Source: Isoetes taiwanensis
Lineage: Eukaryota > Streptophyta > Lycopodiopsida > Isoetales > Isoetaceae
Length of the DNA stretch: 64,000 nt
Assembly (NCBI GenBank): GCA_021234155.1
Contig: JAJEKV010000088.1
Span: 126,001-190,000, forward strand
Direction: 5' to 3'
How positions within the stretch are numbered: position 1 is the first letter of the stretch; every line of letters begins with the position of its first letter. A program made the translations under genes and the position numbers. Shown here piece by piece: positions 22,931 through 34,283 of the stretch. The notes beneath the pieces are model-generated. The model was not told where the DNA came from, ran no database searches, and saw nothing but the letters and a program-made list of their open reading frames with translations.

Positions 22931-23454
22931 GCCAAGATGTGGAGCTAACTAAAAAAACAAAGAATCTCCCAAATCCATAAAAATGGTACACCCGAAAGAG
23001 GAAGTCGCGATGTCGCCATAGAAGAGAGCCCGAAAGGGATCAAAGTGGGCCAGGTTGACAAAAAGAGGAGATGGTCATGGGCGGGACACGGTTGGAAGGA
23101 AGGAAGAGTGGAGAGAGGCGAAGACGGCAAAGAAGGTGAATCAAAATCAAATCGAAATCCCAAAGCGCAAGATAGAACTCCAAGTCAAGAATGAGGAGAA
23201 GTCGCCAACCCCTCCCCGCGCGATCCAAACCAGAGATACCGCGAAACAACATCGAAGGAGCACTACTAGACCATGACAGGAAGAGGTTGTAGACTAGGTA
23301 AAGTGACGGATTAAAAATAAAGCTAGGGCCATATATAGGGTCTGAAATACTAAAGCAAAAAACAGTAGTGGACATGATAAATGAACAAAAAACACAATGA
23401 CAATCGGAAGGGACATGATAGAAAAATAAGAACGCCTGTTGAAATGTAAAATAT

Positions 23455-23620
23455 AATGAGGAAATCAACAATACATGAAAAAGAGAAGATAGCATCACCC
23501 GGAGGGTGGAGAAAAAGCGTCACCCAGCGGGTGGAAGAAAAACCAGGATAAATACAAATTCGCGCCCCCATGGGGGGGGGGGAAAGAAACAACACCACCC
23601 ACAAAAAATAGTCCAAGAGA
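23455..23620. repeat. Hairpin minisatellite, CACCC..GGGTG type
   Basis: Short inverted motifs with a CACCC left arm, a 1-4 base loop and a GGGTG right arm, each followed by gaaa or gaga, recur here, at 21490-21570 and at 27020-27130. Loops differ (aac, ata, gga, agc, aga) while arms are largely kept. Confidence 0.6.
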
Positions 23621-23943
23621 AACTCATGTCACAAAATTGTAAAAACGCAATGTTTGGCACATCTAGACATAGCTAAATAGCAAATATGATAAATAATAAT
23701 AGCACAATGCACGATGATATCCCAATACACTGTGAACAAAGAGCTCAACGGCTAGCTAGAAATGTATGCCCTGGCAAATGATGCATAAGGATAGCATAAT
23801 GCACAATGCACAATGATAGCACAATTTACAGTGAAAAAAGATCTCAACAACCAGCTAGAAAGGAATTCCCCAAGACAACTAGAATGCGACAAGACGAGCA
23901 CCCTCCATGGATGTGTCTAGGAAGTTCTTATATGAATGCAGAT

Positions 23944-24004
23944 CACGGACTCATGTCCGTGGAGGTTTTCCCATCTGAATACAGATCACGGACTGAAGTC
24001 CGTG
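23944..24004. repeat. Twin 7-bp hairpins
   Basis: CACGGAC-TCAT-GTCCGTG (23944-23961) and CACGGAC-TGAA-GTCCGTG (23987-24004) are 25 bases apart, each preceded by cagat. Identical stems with different loops suggest a duplicated structural or protein-binding site. Confidence 0.65.
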
Positions 24005-24009
24005 CATGT

Positions 24010-26230
24010 GTAGCCCGACACATAGACAATAAGACAAAGAAGAAACTCAACCTAGGGCAATGTGTAAGCTATATATACAAAATATTCAAATCCAAGTATA
24101 AGTCCAAACCCAAATACATAATCTTTCCTATATATAAGATTACTAGCAAAAAAAAAATTTCTGGAATTAGTGATTTTTGGAATACTCTTCCCGGCCACTT
24201 TCCGGCAACCTGTGCACGCTGTCTGAAGCCCTTTGCTACAAGTTGTGCTCTGTGCTGCCCTTATACGCCTCTGCGCTTCGCTTCACGCTGTCTGCATAGT
24301 TAAAGCTCTAGACCAGAGACGCCTAAAGGAGGCAAAGCAACAAAATATCCAGGTAACTAGCTTAGCACAACAAATATCTCGACGCCATCTGATACGCCTG
24401 GATAGGTCAACAAGTTTCTTAGCAGGGATGGTTAGAAGAGGCAAGCAGCAAAATATGCAGGTGTGTTTTGAAAAAAATTGCTTCCTTTATGTGCTCATCT
24501 GAAACTTGGAAATCGACTTCTAATAGCTCCGGTACTATCCGGAATGAATTATCAAGAACTTCCGAATCCGCTTTCCAGGGTTCAGTCGAGCTTTTCCTCA
24601 TAAATTGATAGATTGTCAAGCCGAAGAAGTACTTAGGTCATGCATGGTAGCTTAAAGTTTAAGAATTTTCTATTGGCCAACAGAGAAAAAAAGTCGGTAT
24701 TCTTTGAGCCTGGACATGTCTAAGCAGCCAACCATGGGCCAAGATTGATCTGTGCAACCTGAAAACACCTAGGAAGCATCTACAGATGCTTGATTCAAGG
24801 CCGATTTAGCCTGTTTAATGTAATTTAATGCGAGCCCTTAATTTCAAGCATCCAAAGCAAATGAGGAGTACTGAGTTCTTCTTTTTGATGATCCCAGTAA
24901 TTGTCAGATTTGAACGAGAGAAATTGAAACAGGGGATGGCTCTATTAGATCTCAATGATCATATGCCTTCTCCTTTCTTTCTCAAAATAAGTTGCTCTTG
25001 AACTTGGGCTTATCTACAACTAATTCAAGTTTGAGCTAGGATATTGAAGAAATCATTGCCCTGGGTTTGATTGAGTGACCTAGACAGTGTAGAGCCGCTA
25101 AATAGCAACAAATCTTTTCCTCTGTTTTCAAGCGTTAGTTTGTTGGGTTCTAGAAAAACAATATGGGTTCATCTCCATGGACAAGTATTCAATTGGCTGT
25201 TTCGAGCAAAAGATTGAATGGGCCAAATATCTTCATCTCTGATATTCTATAGCTTTGATATTCAAAGGCTTTGCATATTCTACGGAGGTTATTCCATTTG
25301 CTCTGTTCATTAATGCTCTAACAGGGCCATTCTTTTATTCTTCCAGGGCCTGGCGCATTTTAAGATATTTCTTTAAACATGGTTGTATAGTAGTAGCGAC
25401 ATCACCATACTTTTGAGCCTAAATATTCCATTATTCACAACGGTTGCAATTTGAACGAACTCAACACCCTGAGTACCAAGCAGCTCTTTAGGCATTCTTC
25501 GAGAAGGAACAACATCTAGATTCCTTTAGCCCGTTTCCAAAAGGAGTATGTTGCCATTTAGCCATAGCTCACAAATTCCTGTAGTTTACATGGTCTACAA
25601 CTCGGCATTTTAATGGCCAATTGAGTGTGTGTATGAGGACAACCATAGGGACTTTTATTTTATTTTAAAATTCTTAGATGGATTTGCAAATTAATTTGAG
25701 ATCTATTGATTCCGCTGACAAAATTCAAAGAGACATGAGGAAGCAACTTGAGGTTAAAATTCTATATAATATTTGTGTATTGTTATATTCTGGATTATGC
25801 AATCTAACAAAAATAATAACTGACAGATAGTAAAAAGAAAAAAATGAAAAGCGATGACTCCAAACAACAATAAGCTCAATCCATGCATTGCTTCAAACCG
25901 TACAGAGGACCAATCAAGGTACGTAATTCAAGTATCGAGTAACTATCAACTAGAACACATCAAGAATTGCATTAATTTTGTATGGTATCAAATTTCTATA
26001 TAGAGAATGTAAAAAATCGAGGCAATCTGGGTTTGACACCCATGGGTGCAATAAAAACTTCCCAGAGGTGCAACAAAAACTTAAAAAAAAGGCACTGACA
26101 CCCACAAACTCATATCTATACCCAGCTGCCACGGCGAAAAGAGCGCTGGCTCCGCCAGCGCTAAATTCTTGTATACATATAAGAAATTTAGCTACAACGA
26201 ACAAAGAGGTGGAAAACATGTCGCAAAATA
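24010..26230. other. Gene-free stretch between repeat blocks
   Basis: Nothing coding is recognised. The 24200-24500 part holds related phrases (ggcaaagcaacaaaatat and ggcaagcagcaaaatatgca), suggesting a diverged duplication. The rest is AT-rich unique-looking DNA. Confidence 0.4.
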
Positions 26231-26239
26231 CTTTAATTC

Positions 26240-26503
26240 CAAGAACAGAGAATGCATTTTCATGAAGCAACAAAATAATTGCGCTAATACAATGAACAAA
26301 GGAACCAACAAACACTAAAGCTCCTGGATGATCATGCCAAAAAAGAAGAAAAATCTTAAACGCAACCCCACGTATAGGTCCAAAACCAAATACATAATAT
26401 ACATATAAGAAATTTAGCCACAAAGGACAAAGAGCTGGAAAACATGTCACAAAATACTTGAATGGGACAGAAAAGGACTCAAAACTTTAAATGGAACGAC
26501 AAT

Positions 26504-26564
<61 letters not shown>

Positions 26565-27150
26565 TTTTGGAGGCAAACCCGAGAAGAGGAAGCTGTGATG
26601 TCGCTATAGATGAGCCCGAAAGGGATCAAAGTGGGCCAGGTTGACAAAGGAGTGGAGATGGTTATGGGTAGGACAGTTGTGTGGAAGGAAAAGTGGAGAG
26701 AGCGAAGACAGAAGCAAGGTGAATCAAAGGCAAATCGAAATTCCAAGCGCAAGATAGAACTCCAAGTCTAGAATGAGGAGAAGTGCGCTAACCCCTCCTG
26801 CGCATCCAGCCAGAGATACCTGCCATTCATCACAAGATAGATAGATAGATAGATAGAAAAATAAGAACGCCTGTTGAAATGTAAAATATAAAAGAACGCC
26901 GAATCATAGGGCCGAATGAATATGCATGACGGTGAAGCGACAAGCTGCACAACAACAAGCACTCAAATCGATGTGAGCGATTAGTAATGAGAAAAATCAA
27001 TAATACATGAAAAAGAGAAGATAGCATCACCCAGAGGGCGGAGAAAAAGCGGCACCCAGGGGGTGGAAGAAAAAACCATGATAAATAGAAATTTGCGTCC
27101 CCATCAGGGTGGAAAGAAACAGCACCACCCACAAAAAATAGGGAACAACC
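26240..27150. repeat. Duplicated block with GA microsatellite, copy 2, plus hairpin minisatellite
   Basis: Second copy of the 22385-22930 block. Its GA tract (about 26507-26561) is roughly 55 bp against 90 bp in copy 1. It is followed by a GATA-type tetranucleotide run (26836-26858) and by CACCC/GGGTG hairpins corresponding to 23455-23620. Confidence 0.75.
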
Positions 27151-28360
27151 ACCAAAATTGAGCCAACTTATTCCAAAGTCATGTAAACACTAAAATGCGA
27201 TATCTATCGATAACACCACGTATACAAACTCAAACCAAACAAGATAAATCCAATCTTATGTCTAGATGTAAACATGGGTAACGCAAGACAAATAGGAAAT
27301 GTGGTCTGGAAACAACTTGGTCGAGAGCTATGACCAAAAAAATGTATGAAAGGAACATGAAATTCAATATGTAAATAAACGAAGATAGATCGTCGGATAG
27401 AAGCCAGAACATCCCAAGATAAGGTACCCTTATTGCATACCCCAGAGGCATAGGGAGAAGTAAAACTTTTAACTAACAATACGCTAAAGTTGGCAGAAGG
27501 TTCCGAATATTGCCCACAAAAACAACTCAACAGTGAAGATGACCTTCCCTAAAAATGAGAAGACCGCTATCAAAATAGATCACGTGAATGCAACATAGGG
27601 ATAATAGCAAGGGAAACAACAAGAGTGACGAAAACATAAGGTGCCAGAGATGAAAAGGACAATAGATGTAGAATAATATGCCATAAGGACCAGAATCGCC
27701 CCATATTCAAAAAGCAATATACACGTGCAAAAATACACCTCATGGAAAAACGCATTAATTATCAAGTGAAACCCATGCAAATGCACCCATAAGTTCAAAA
27801 GGCCAAAGCTCTCCCATTATCCTAAAGCAATTCCAAACCAACGGGAAAGAAACATGTCTAGACAAATTGATTATGTAACAAGATGAATCTTAAGAAATGA
27901 CCCCAAAATATTACGCTAAGGAGTACGAAATGAAATGCACATGGGAGCAAATGCAGCAAATAGGAAACATGCGAAAACCACATTTGCACAATGAAAATCC
28001 CAAGGTCTATCCGTATGTGCCAAGCTAGAAACCCATAAGAGAAGTTACCTTAATTGTTGCGTAGTAATGTGTTCAACCTCAAAAGCACAAATGAGAATGA
28101 ACCGAAGAGAATAAAAGAGCACCACAAGATTAGAAATTTAACATTGGCAAATCCCAAATGCTGTCGGGTGGTGAAGTTGACAAAAAGGCAACATAAGCTA
28201 GACACGAGAAAAAGGAAAAATAAAAATAAAGATGTGCTCCAAAGAGCAAAAGACCACAAAAAGGCCAGAGTAACAAACGCGATGCAATAGTGCAATGGGT
28301 TAAGAAATGTAGGGTGTAAATAGAAGATCAAATATGAAAGAAACAAGATGGACTAAACGG
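27150..28360. other. Gene-free AT-rich stretch
   Basis: Hydrophobic minus-strand frames here (for example 28050-28346) reflect purine-rich composition on the plus strand. I see no splice-supported gene or recognised domain. Confidence 0.35.
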
Positions 28361-28379
28361 ACGAAATGAATATGGGTAT

Positions 28380-28454
28380 CCATAGAGGGATCTCTGTATT
28401 GTAATTCTTCCTATCTGATTAATACAGAAACTTCGTTCCTTCAAAAAAAAAAAA
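28380..28454 (+). mobile_element. Extreme 5'-truncated L1-type LINE or SINE insertion with poly-A tail
   Basis: About 62 bases resembling an L1-type 3' end (tctgattaatacagaaactt then cgttccttc) finish in a run of about 13 A. The insert is bracketed by a direct repeat aatatgggtat at 28369-28379 and 28455-28465, as expected for target-primed reverse transcription. The short poly-A tail and good target duplication indicate a fairly young insertion. Confidence 0.75.
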
Positions 28455-28759
28455 AATATGGGTATGCATATAGTAGAATAGAGGAATTCCGATAAGCAAA
28501 AAGTTGAAGGATGCGATGCCAAGCACGTAAGTAAATACCAATACAAATCCCCATAAGTAAAGAGGAATATGTGATGAATGTAAGCTCTAAGGTAAATGAA
28601 CAAAAGGAGAAAGGACAAGCGAGCCCGATCACGGACATGGAGAAGGCATAGGCCGGAGATTGGGATGGCAAAGGAGGCTGGAGAAGTAGCAACTTACAAG
28701 GGAACTAACACACGATAAAGGTGTAAAGCCATAATAAACTGAAAAGAGTCGATTGTGAA

Positions 28760-29010
28760 AATAAAAATGTGGGGGTTGACAATAACCTAGGAAGTAGTTG
28801 GAAGTTGAAATTAAGTGGTGAACGTGTATAACAACAAAAGTGACGTGGCAACTTACAGGGGAACTAACACACTAGAAAGGTGTAAAGGCATAATTAACGG
28901 AAAAGAGTCGATTTTGAAAAGAAAAACGTGGTGGTTGACACTAACCTAGGAAGTAGATGGAAGTTGAAATTAAGTGGTTGTATAACAACAAAGTGCAAAC
29001 CTAGAATGTA
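28760..29010. repeat. ~105-bp direct repeat pair
   Basis: Two units, about 28689-28820 and 28849-28985, share the phrases acttacaaggggaactaaca (with changes), aaggtgtaaag, aaaagagtcgatt, gtggttgaca and acctaggaagtag. There is no coding content. Confidence 0.65.
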
Positions 29011-29026
29011 ACATTAAAATGATAAT

Positions 29027-29099
29027 GCGGGCATACCCAGGGTTTGAACCAGCATCTTCAAATAAGGCAGCCAACGGCCTGCCCAAGGAGCTACTTCAA
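29027..29099 (-). repeat. tRNA-related sequence (possible SINE head)
   Basis: On the minus strand a clear RNA polymerase III B box GGTTCAAACCC (29040-29050) lies downstream of a weaker A box like TAGCTCCTTGGGCAGG. A cloverleaf cannot be closed: the 5' end does not pair with the 3' end, and the anticodon stem is poor. It is therefore not called a tRNA gene. It may be a SINE head or a tRNA relic. Confidence 0.35.
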
Positions 29100-30314
29100 C
29101 ATAACGATTTGGAGAAAGAAAAAAACAAACCTAGCGAAGAAACAGGGCTGTAGAGAAAAGGGCGAGCCATCTACAGACTATGGCAAGACAAAAGAGATTG
29201 GTCGAGCTGGGCGGAATTGAAACCGGCCAGGCAGATCGGCTTAGGGACGCCTCACATGTCACCGGCAAAAACTTGCCGGACGTCAAGCCGTTGAGCCGCT
29301 CAGGTGCAAACTGCTCCAGCAGTTCGGGACGAGCAGCTCGGACCTCAAACCGGCCGTCTCAGTTTTAGCTCATGTGAATACCTACAAATTTACATGTGAG
29401 GCGTCTATTAGGGAGTGAAGGCAGGAAAAAGATATTAGGAAGAAGCTGCCATCTGTTTGCCCACAGTCGATCTACTTACAACACGGGCGGACCAGCAACG
29501 ATTCAGCATCAGCACTCCGTCGAATGCTCCAGCGACCACATCCACTCCAGATTCGGTTCTTGACTGCGCAGATTTCCAGCTGTAAGGCAGGACAATGCGC
29601 GAGAAGAAGAGGTTGTAACAGAAACCACAGACATAGGTCAGCAATCAAATGGCCGGGAACCGCCTTGGCTATGCCAGATCTCGACAAGTACAGAGGAGAG
29701 GATACGAAAAAAGAAGGAAACGAAGTTAGAGAGCATGCTCAAATTATTAAACACAGCCGAATGCAGAGCGGCAATGCAAAACCTTGTGCTGCAAAACCAA
29801 TCGTATAATCTGCCATCTTCCATGGAAAGATTCGATTCCGCCGATGCCCAAGATTTGTGCTGCTCCATAGCCAACTGCATGTATCAAGAGCAAAACAGAG
29901 AAAACCCATACCCATAATCGAAACCTCCATCTATGCATGAGCAGAGCCCTCAAGGAAATTAAACCACAAAAAGCACAAGCAAACCAGAAAAGGATCCCGA
30001 AAACACGGTAGGGAAAGTCAGCTCGATAAATATGTGAGCATGCAAGATAGTAGTTCGTGCACATGAAATGGCATGCATCATTAGAAAGAAAACGAATCAA
30101 AATTTACAAAACAAATTCGACAGATCGAGAGCATCGAGAACCTGGATCTGAAGAAAAAACATCATAACATGAGTAGCTCATTTGACATGAATGAAAAAAT
30201 AAGAAAACGGGTGTGGATAGAGGGGAGGAAGATAGGTCAGATGGCGTGAAATGACGCCGAAGTATCGACGACAGGCAGGAAAGCAACGGACAACCGAGAG
30301 TATGAAGAAGCAAT

Positions 30315-30445
30315 GGGAAGCAACGAGAATAGAAGAAGAGCTGCTGTGAGAAGACGCCGATAACCGATCTGAAAGAGGAAATTGCCTTATATAGTAGCTC
30401 GTCCCTCCCCAGAATGACGATCCGATGGCTCGGATCGATGCTATT
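30315..30445 (-). promoter_or_regulatory. Repeated core promoter-like segment, copy 2
   Basis: Direct repeat of 21198-21331 with only one or two changes. It has the palindrome at 30418-30437, the TATA box CTATATAAGG at 30385-30394 (minus) and a pyrimidine-rich leader. Downstream on the minus strand lies a leader-like segment and a possible acceptor TTCTTCAG near 30150, but no recognisable coding exon follows. Confidence 0.5.
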
Positions 30446-31129
30446 TGTTTTATGAATCAATATGATCTTAAGTTTTTAAAGTTTGTCTCTTTGCAAACTT
30501 TGTTTACATTCCTTATACTAATAAAAGCTTACTGGAAATTGGCCTAGGAGGTGGTTGCTGAATACTGCTATGTAGGGCGTAAGTGTTTTTTTCTTTTGCA
30601 AAACTGGCCGTGTAACTTGGTCCCTAGAGTAATTATACCATTTCGGACAATGTGGAGAAGTCGAATTGCCATTCTAAAGCCTTTGCAATGCCCGAACGAC
30701 AAAACGCTTCGATTTTTACACAATCGCCTGTAGGATGCTTGAGGTAATGCATCATTATACCTTCATGATGTCGTATAGGTGTAATATTGCCTTCAATAGT
30801 ATCAAAGTCCATCTCCCTGTCTGAATCCGGAGATGATGTGTGCATGTGCAAATAGAGGCGCTTTTTCATTGGTAGATGGATGCACAGGTAGCATTGCAGG
30901 TCCTCCTCCAGCATGCGGTTTATATGGCATTGGTAATATGCTACCTGTTCAAGGGTGTTGACATGCCATAGCTTGTTGATAAAGCATGTATGTGAAACTA
31001 TTATTGAAAGTATTTTAAAGATATCTAGAACATGGCTCGACCTCAAAATGCATGCAACTACAATTTAGCAGTAATTCTTCCATCTTTTCTTTGTCCAAGT
31101 TTAGAATTTAGCATATGCTTCAAAGAAAT

Positions 31130-31952
31130 ATTTTTGGAGCTCAATGAGCAATGTCTTATTGATGTTGTCTATATGCTCAACAACTAAAGTAAGTTATGCA
31201 GATGCGATTTTAACGTCCACAAGGACTACTAAGAGCGATGTGGATCTCTTGGCCTACATCCTAGATGACATGCAATGCCATTTGGATGCCCTAGATACTT
31301 TTTGCTTGTTCATACGCATGCGGGTTAACTTGGCCAAGACTATGGTGCTGCTCATCTCATTTTTGCACCATGCAAGACCGCCCTCCTCCACTTACTAAAA
31401 TATGAAAGTGGAACCCACCTACAAGTATTTTGGAGTGGAGTTTTCTTCTACTATATACTGGAACACTTCCATCCGGATGCCGTGAGAGCAGGCCAAATGG
31501 CACTATATGCCATGCGGAACAAAAATTAGAAAGCAGAGTTGTATGACTGAACCAAGCGCACTTGTTTAAGGCCTTGATAGAGCTGTTCTACTATGTGGGG
31601 TCAAGGCGTGGGACCCAATAGTATCCCTCGCCGCCTGAAATGACCTAGAGCAGATGCGAAAAGCCTTCCTAGCTTGGAAACTTGGGGTAGAGAGTCCACA
31701 ATTCCATATCAGATTTTGCCGCAGGAGATAGGTTTCTTGCCTCTTCAGAGCACCACACTGGACCGCCACATCATCTATTTCAAAAAGTGGTCAGTATGGG
31801 CAATGCTTGTCTCTCCAATCTTGCTTATACTATAGCACTAGGTCCAAAACATCTTATAGCCTACTAGAAGGAAAAACGAGCTCCGTGGTTCTCCCGATAG
31901 AATGTGCAGGAGCACAGGTGCATACAGGTCCAAACTGAAGGATCAATATCAA
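31130..31952 (+). mobile_element. LINE A, left part (reverse transcriptase C-terminal region)
   Basis: A translated stretch reads SYADAILTSTRTT and then DVDLLAYILDDMQCHLDALD, matching the region after the RT catalytic box in the LINE at 52.4 kb (VDLLAYTPADIQRHLDATD). Stops and frameshifts abound. It is 5' truncated. Homology runs to 31952, stops at the start of a terminal inverted repeat, and resumes at 37182. Confidence 0.75.
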
Positions 31953-32538
31953 CAAGGTGGCCTAGCAAATGCACTAATGATCTATAGTGCAATTGCAAAT
32001 TCCTTTTCTAAAAACTGAAATTTTGGCCTCTTTTGGAGTTTTTTATTACGAAAATTATTCAAAATAATATATTGCAATTTAAAACAAGCATTTTTTGAAA
32101 ACAGCCATAAAATATGGATATATTTTTCAACTCAAGTAAAATATTACTTTAAAAAGTGCAAGTATCATGTCTCACTCATAGAAACTTAAAAGTTCAAGAG
32201 GAATCTCTTCATGGACAAAGGTTCTTCGTCATCTTTTTCAATGTCTACAACAATACAAGAATTAGCAAGAATAGGTTCTTGCTCCATTGATTCCTCCCCT
32301 CATCAAGAGGAATCAAGGTAGCAAAACCTGCAAGATTAATGTATATTCCTTATCAATGGCAATTGAAAGCCACATCTTGTTGGCTTGTAGTACCATCAGC
32401 ACCAAGTTCTTGGTTCTCATGAGACATACTCTGCAAAGAACTAATAATGAAAGTCACGGAGTCCTTTATCAAAACAATTTGTCCCCTTCCTCAAGGCAGA
32501 TGGATATGTTGTAGTTGTCATAGAACAAAAAAAATGCA

Positions 32539-32835
32539 TTGACTCTCCAATCCCCTGGTTGGCATTCAATGAAAGTATTGATTATAAACATTGAGACTTC
32601 TGGACCTCTGGATCTGGTAACAATTGACCATTCTGTAAGCTTTTGCAAGACTGCACGACTACTGGATGTTGAAAAACATTTCTTATCCATCGTGTTGTGT
32701 GTTGTAGTGGAGAATGTGACTATAGTAAACAATGTGGAGCATCCCCAAACATTAGCAAATCTAACACCTCCACTACTTCCTCTAATATTTAATTTCAAGC
32801 TTCTAATATTTATCTTCAACCTGTACATAAGTTAA
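32539..32835 (+). pseudogene. Degenerate hAT transposase fragment (DUF659-like)
   Basis: A 98-codon frame. Residues 7-24 (GWHSMKVLIINIETSGPL) and 25-31 (DLVTIDH) align by eye with the central DUF659 block of plant hAT transposases, and VENVTIVNN aligns with the ENVVQVVTDN segment. The invariant Asp of the latter is Asn here. It lies 0.6 kb inside the left terminal repeat. The match is weak, so the call leans on the terminal repeats. Confidence 0.4.
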
Positions 32836-32944
32836 GAAAACTAAAGATTCACTCATTTCTATAGGCATAGAAACAGAAGAGCATGCAAAGATGTTTTATA
32901 AAAATGATGTTGTCTATGAAGTCAGGCAAATGACAGAAAATATT

Positions 32945-33130
32945 GTTCCTTGTGGATGCCGTCATAGGCAACTTAATTAGGAGAATAATTCAGATAATCC
33001 AATCCGACTCAAAAGCAAGATAGTGAGAATTACTCTTTGTCTATGTGGCCATAAGCAATCTATAAGTCACGACATCACAGTGAGAGGGAAAATTACTTTT
33101 GTTGGTTGCTCATGGTGTCATAGGAAATTT
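32945..33130. repeat. Left cluster of quasi-palindromic CTATGNCNNCATAGG motifs
   Basis: Three variants (gatgccgtcataggc, ctatgtggccataagc, catggtgtcatagg) are spaced 60-90 bases apart, about 1 kb inside the hAT left end. Related motifs form a second cluster near the right end. Confidence 0.5.
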
Positions 33131-33807
33131 ATAATCATTGTCTATGAATGCGTAGCGAAAAGCTGCCAAACAATATTGCATGTCTGTGCATGCAGTTCCT
33201 AGAGCCAAAACTAAAGAATAGAAGATGAACTTGAACACGAAATTCTAAAACTTCAAAATTGACAATATTGGCATCTACAGATAGAAAACAAATGAAATTT
33301 GCATAGAGAAAGTAAGATTCGATATTTGCTTCCCTCAATCCTCTTTCATTATGCATATTCCTCGGAAATATTGGCAAATTTGAAGCAAGCGGCCAACTCC
33401 TTAGGTATATTAAGGCGCTCTATCAAAATCCATCAAAATACCACAAAAATAAACAGGTTAGATGTGAATCCTGATGGCTTCTACAGTCCTGTACATGGCG
33501 CTTTAGCCTTTCGGCTAAGCCAGATCTGAGTGATCGAAAGTGTGAAGACTTGTAGGCATCGGATTTGCAAAAGGATGCCCTTCTTGGCAATGTGACACTT
33601 CTTCGTCTAAAAAATATCCTTTGACAAAAACTTTCCTAAGCCATCATAACAAAAACTATTGTTGTCTTGCTTATCTTATATTATAATGTTATAGTGTAAG
33701 TATGTAATGGACCATGCCCTAATCTGGATGGCTACGATCATCAAGTTGGATCTAAAGGCTCAGATTTATCACATGACTTCCCACCATTGTGATTGGTCAT
33801 GCTATGA

Positions 33808-34283
33808 TCTCTTAAGGGGAAAGAGAAAAGGAAAATGGAGGACGAAAGGGGAAAAGTGAAAGAAAAAAAGGCACGAAGAAAACAGAAAGAGAGAAAGGGG
33901 AAAATGCTAGGGAAAAAGGGCATGGAAAAAAAAGGAATATAGAAAGGGTGCGGAAAGCAAAAAATAACATGGGAAAAGAGAAAAAGAAAGGGAAAAGAAA
34001 AGGGAGGGAGGAAAGGGAGTGGAAAAAGGGAAGTGAAAAGGGAAAAAGGGAAAGGGTGAGGAAAGACGAAAAAGGAAGGAAAAACGATCATGGAAAAGGA
34101 GAAAAATAATGGCAAAAAAGAAAAAGGGTGGGGAAACATGTACAGGAAAAAGGAGAAGGGGATGGGAAAAGGTGAAAAGGCGGCATATGAAAAAGGTGGG
34201 AAAAAAGGGAACATAAAAAAGGCATGGGACAAGGAAAAGGAAAGAAAGAAGGAAAAGAAAGGGGGAAAGGAAAGGAAGGAAGT
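33808..34283. repeat. Polypurine tract, left part (476 bp)
   Basis: Nearly all A and G on the plus strand, without a fixed unit (gggaaaa, ggaaag and similar). On the minus strand it directly follows the conserved 3' terminus of LINE B, so it can also be read as an expanded CTTCC/CTTTC-type LINE tail. Lys/Glu/Arg frames here are composition artefacts. Confidence 0.85.

Noticed and set aside
22581-22991. Leu/Ser-rich minus-strand frames of 60-136 codons
   Set aside because: They are translations of the GA microsatellite and its repeat flanks, not genes.
29027-29099. A tRNA gene on the minus strand
   Set aside because: The acceptor arms do not pair and the anticodon stem is poor; listed only as tRNA-related repeat.
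29180-29368. 62-codon frame MARQKRLVELGG... in a GC-rich patch
   Set aside because: No family likeness, no splice context, and it sits within repeat-derived DNA.
33485-33530. TTAGCC-TTTC-GGCTAA hairpin reminiscent of the 5' part of U2 snRNA
   Set aside because: Only about 15 bases agree, there is no upstream USE/TATA pair, and the branch-site recognition sequence is missing.
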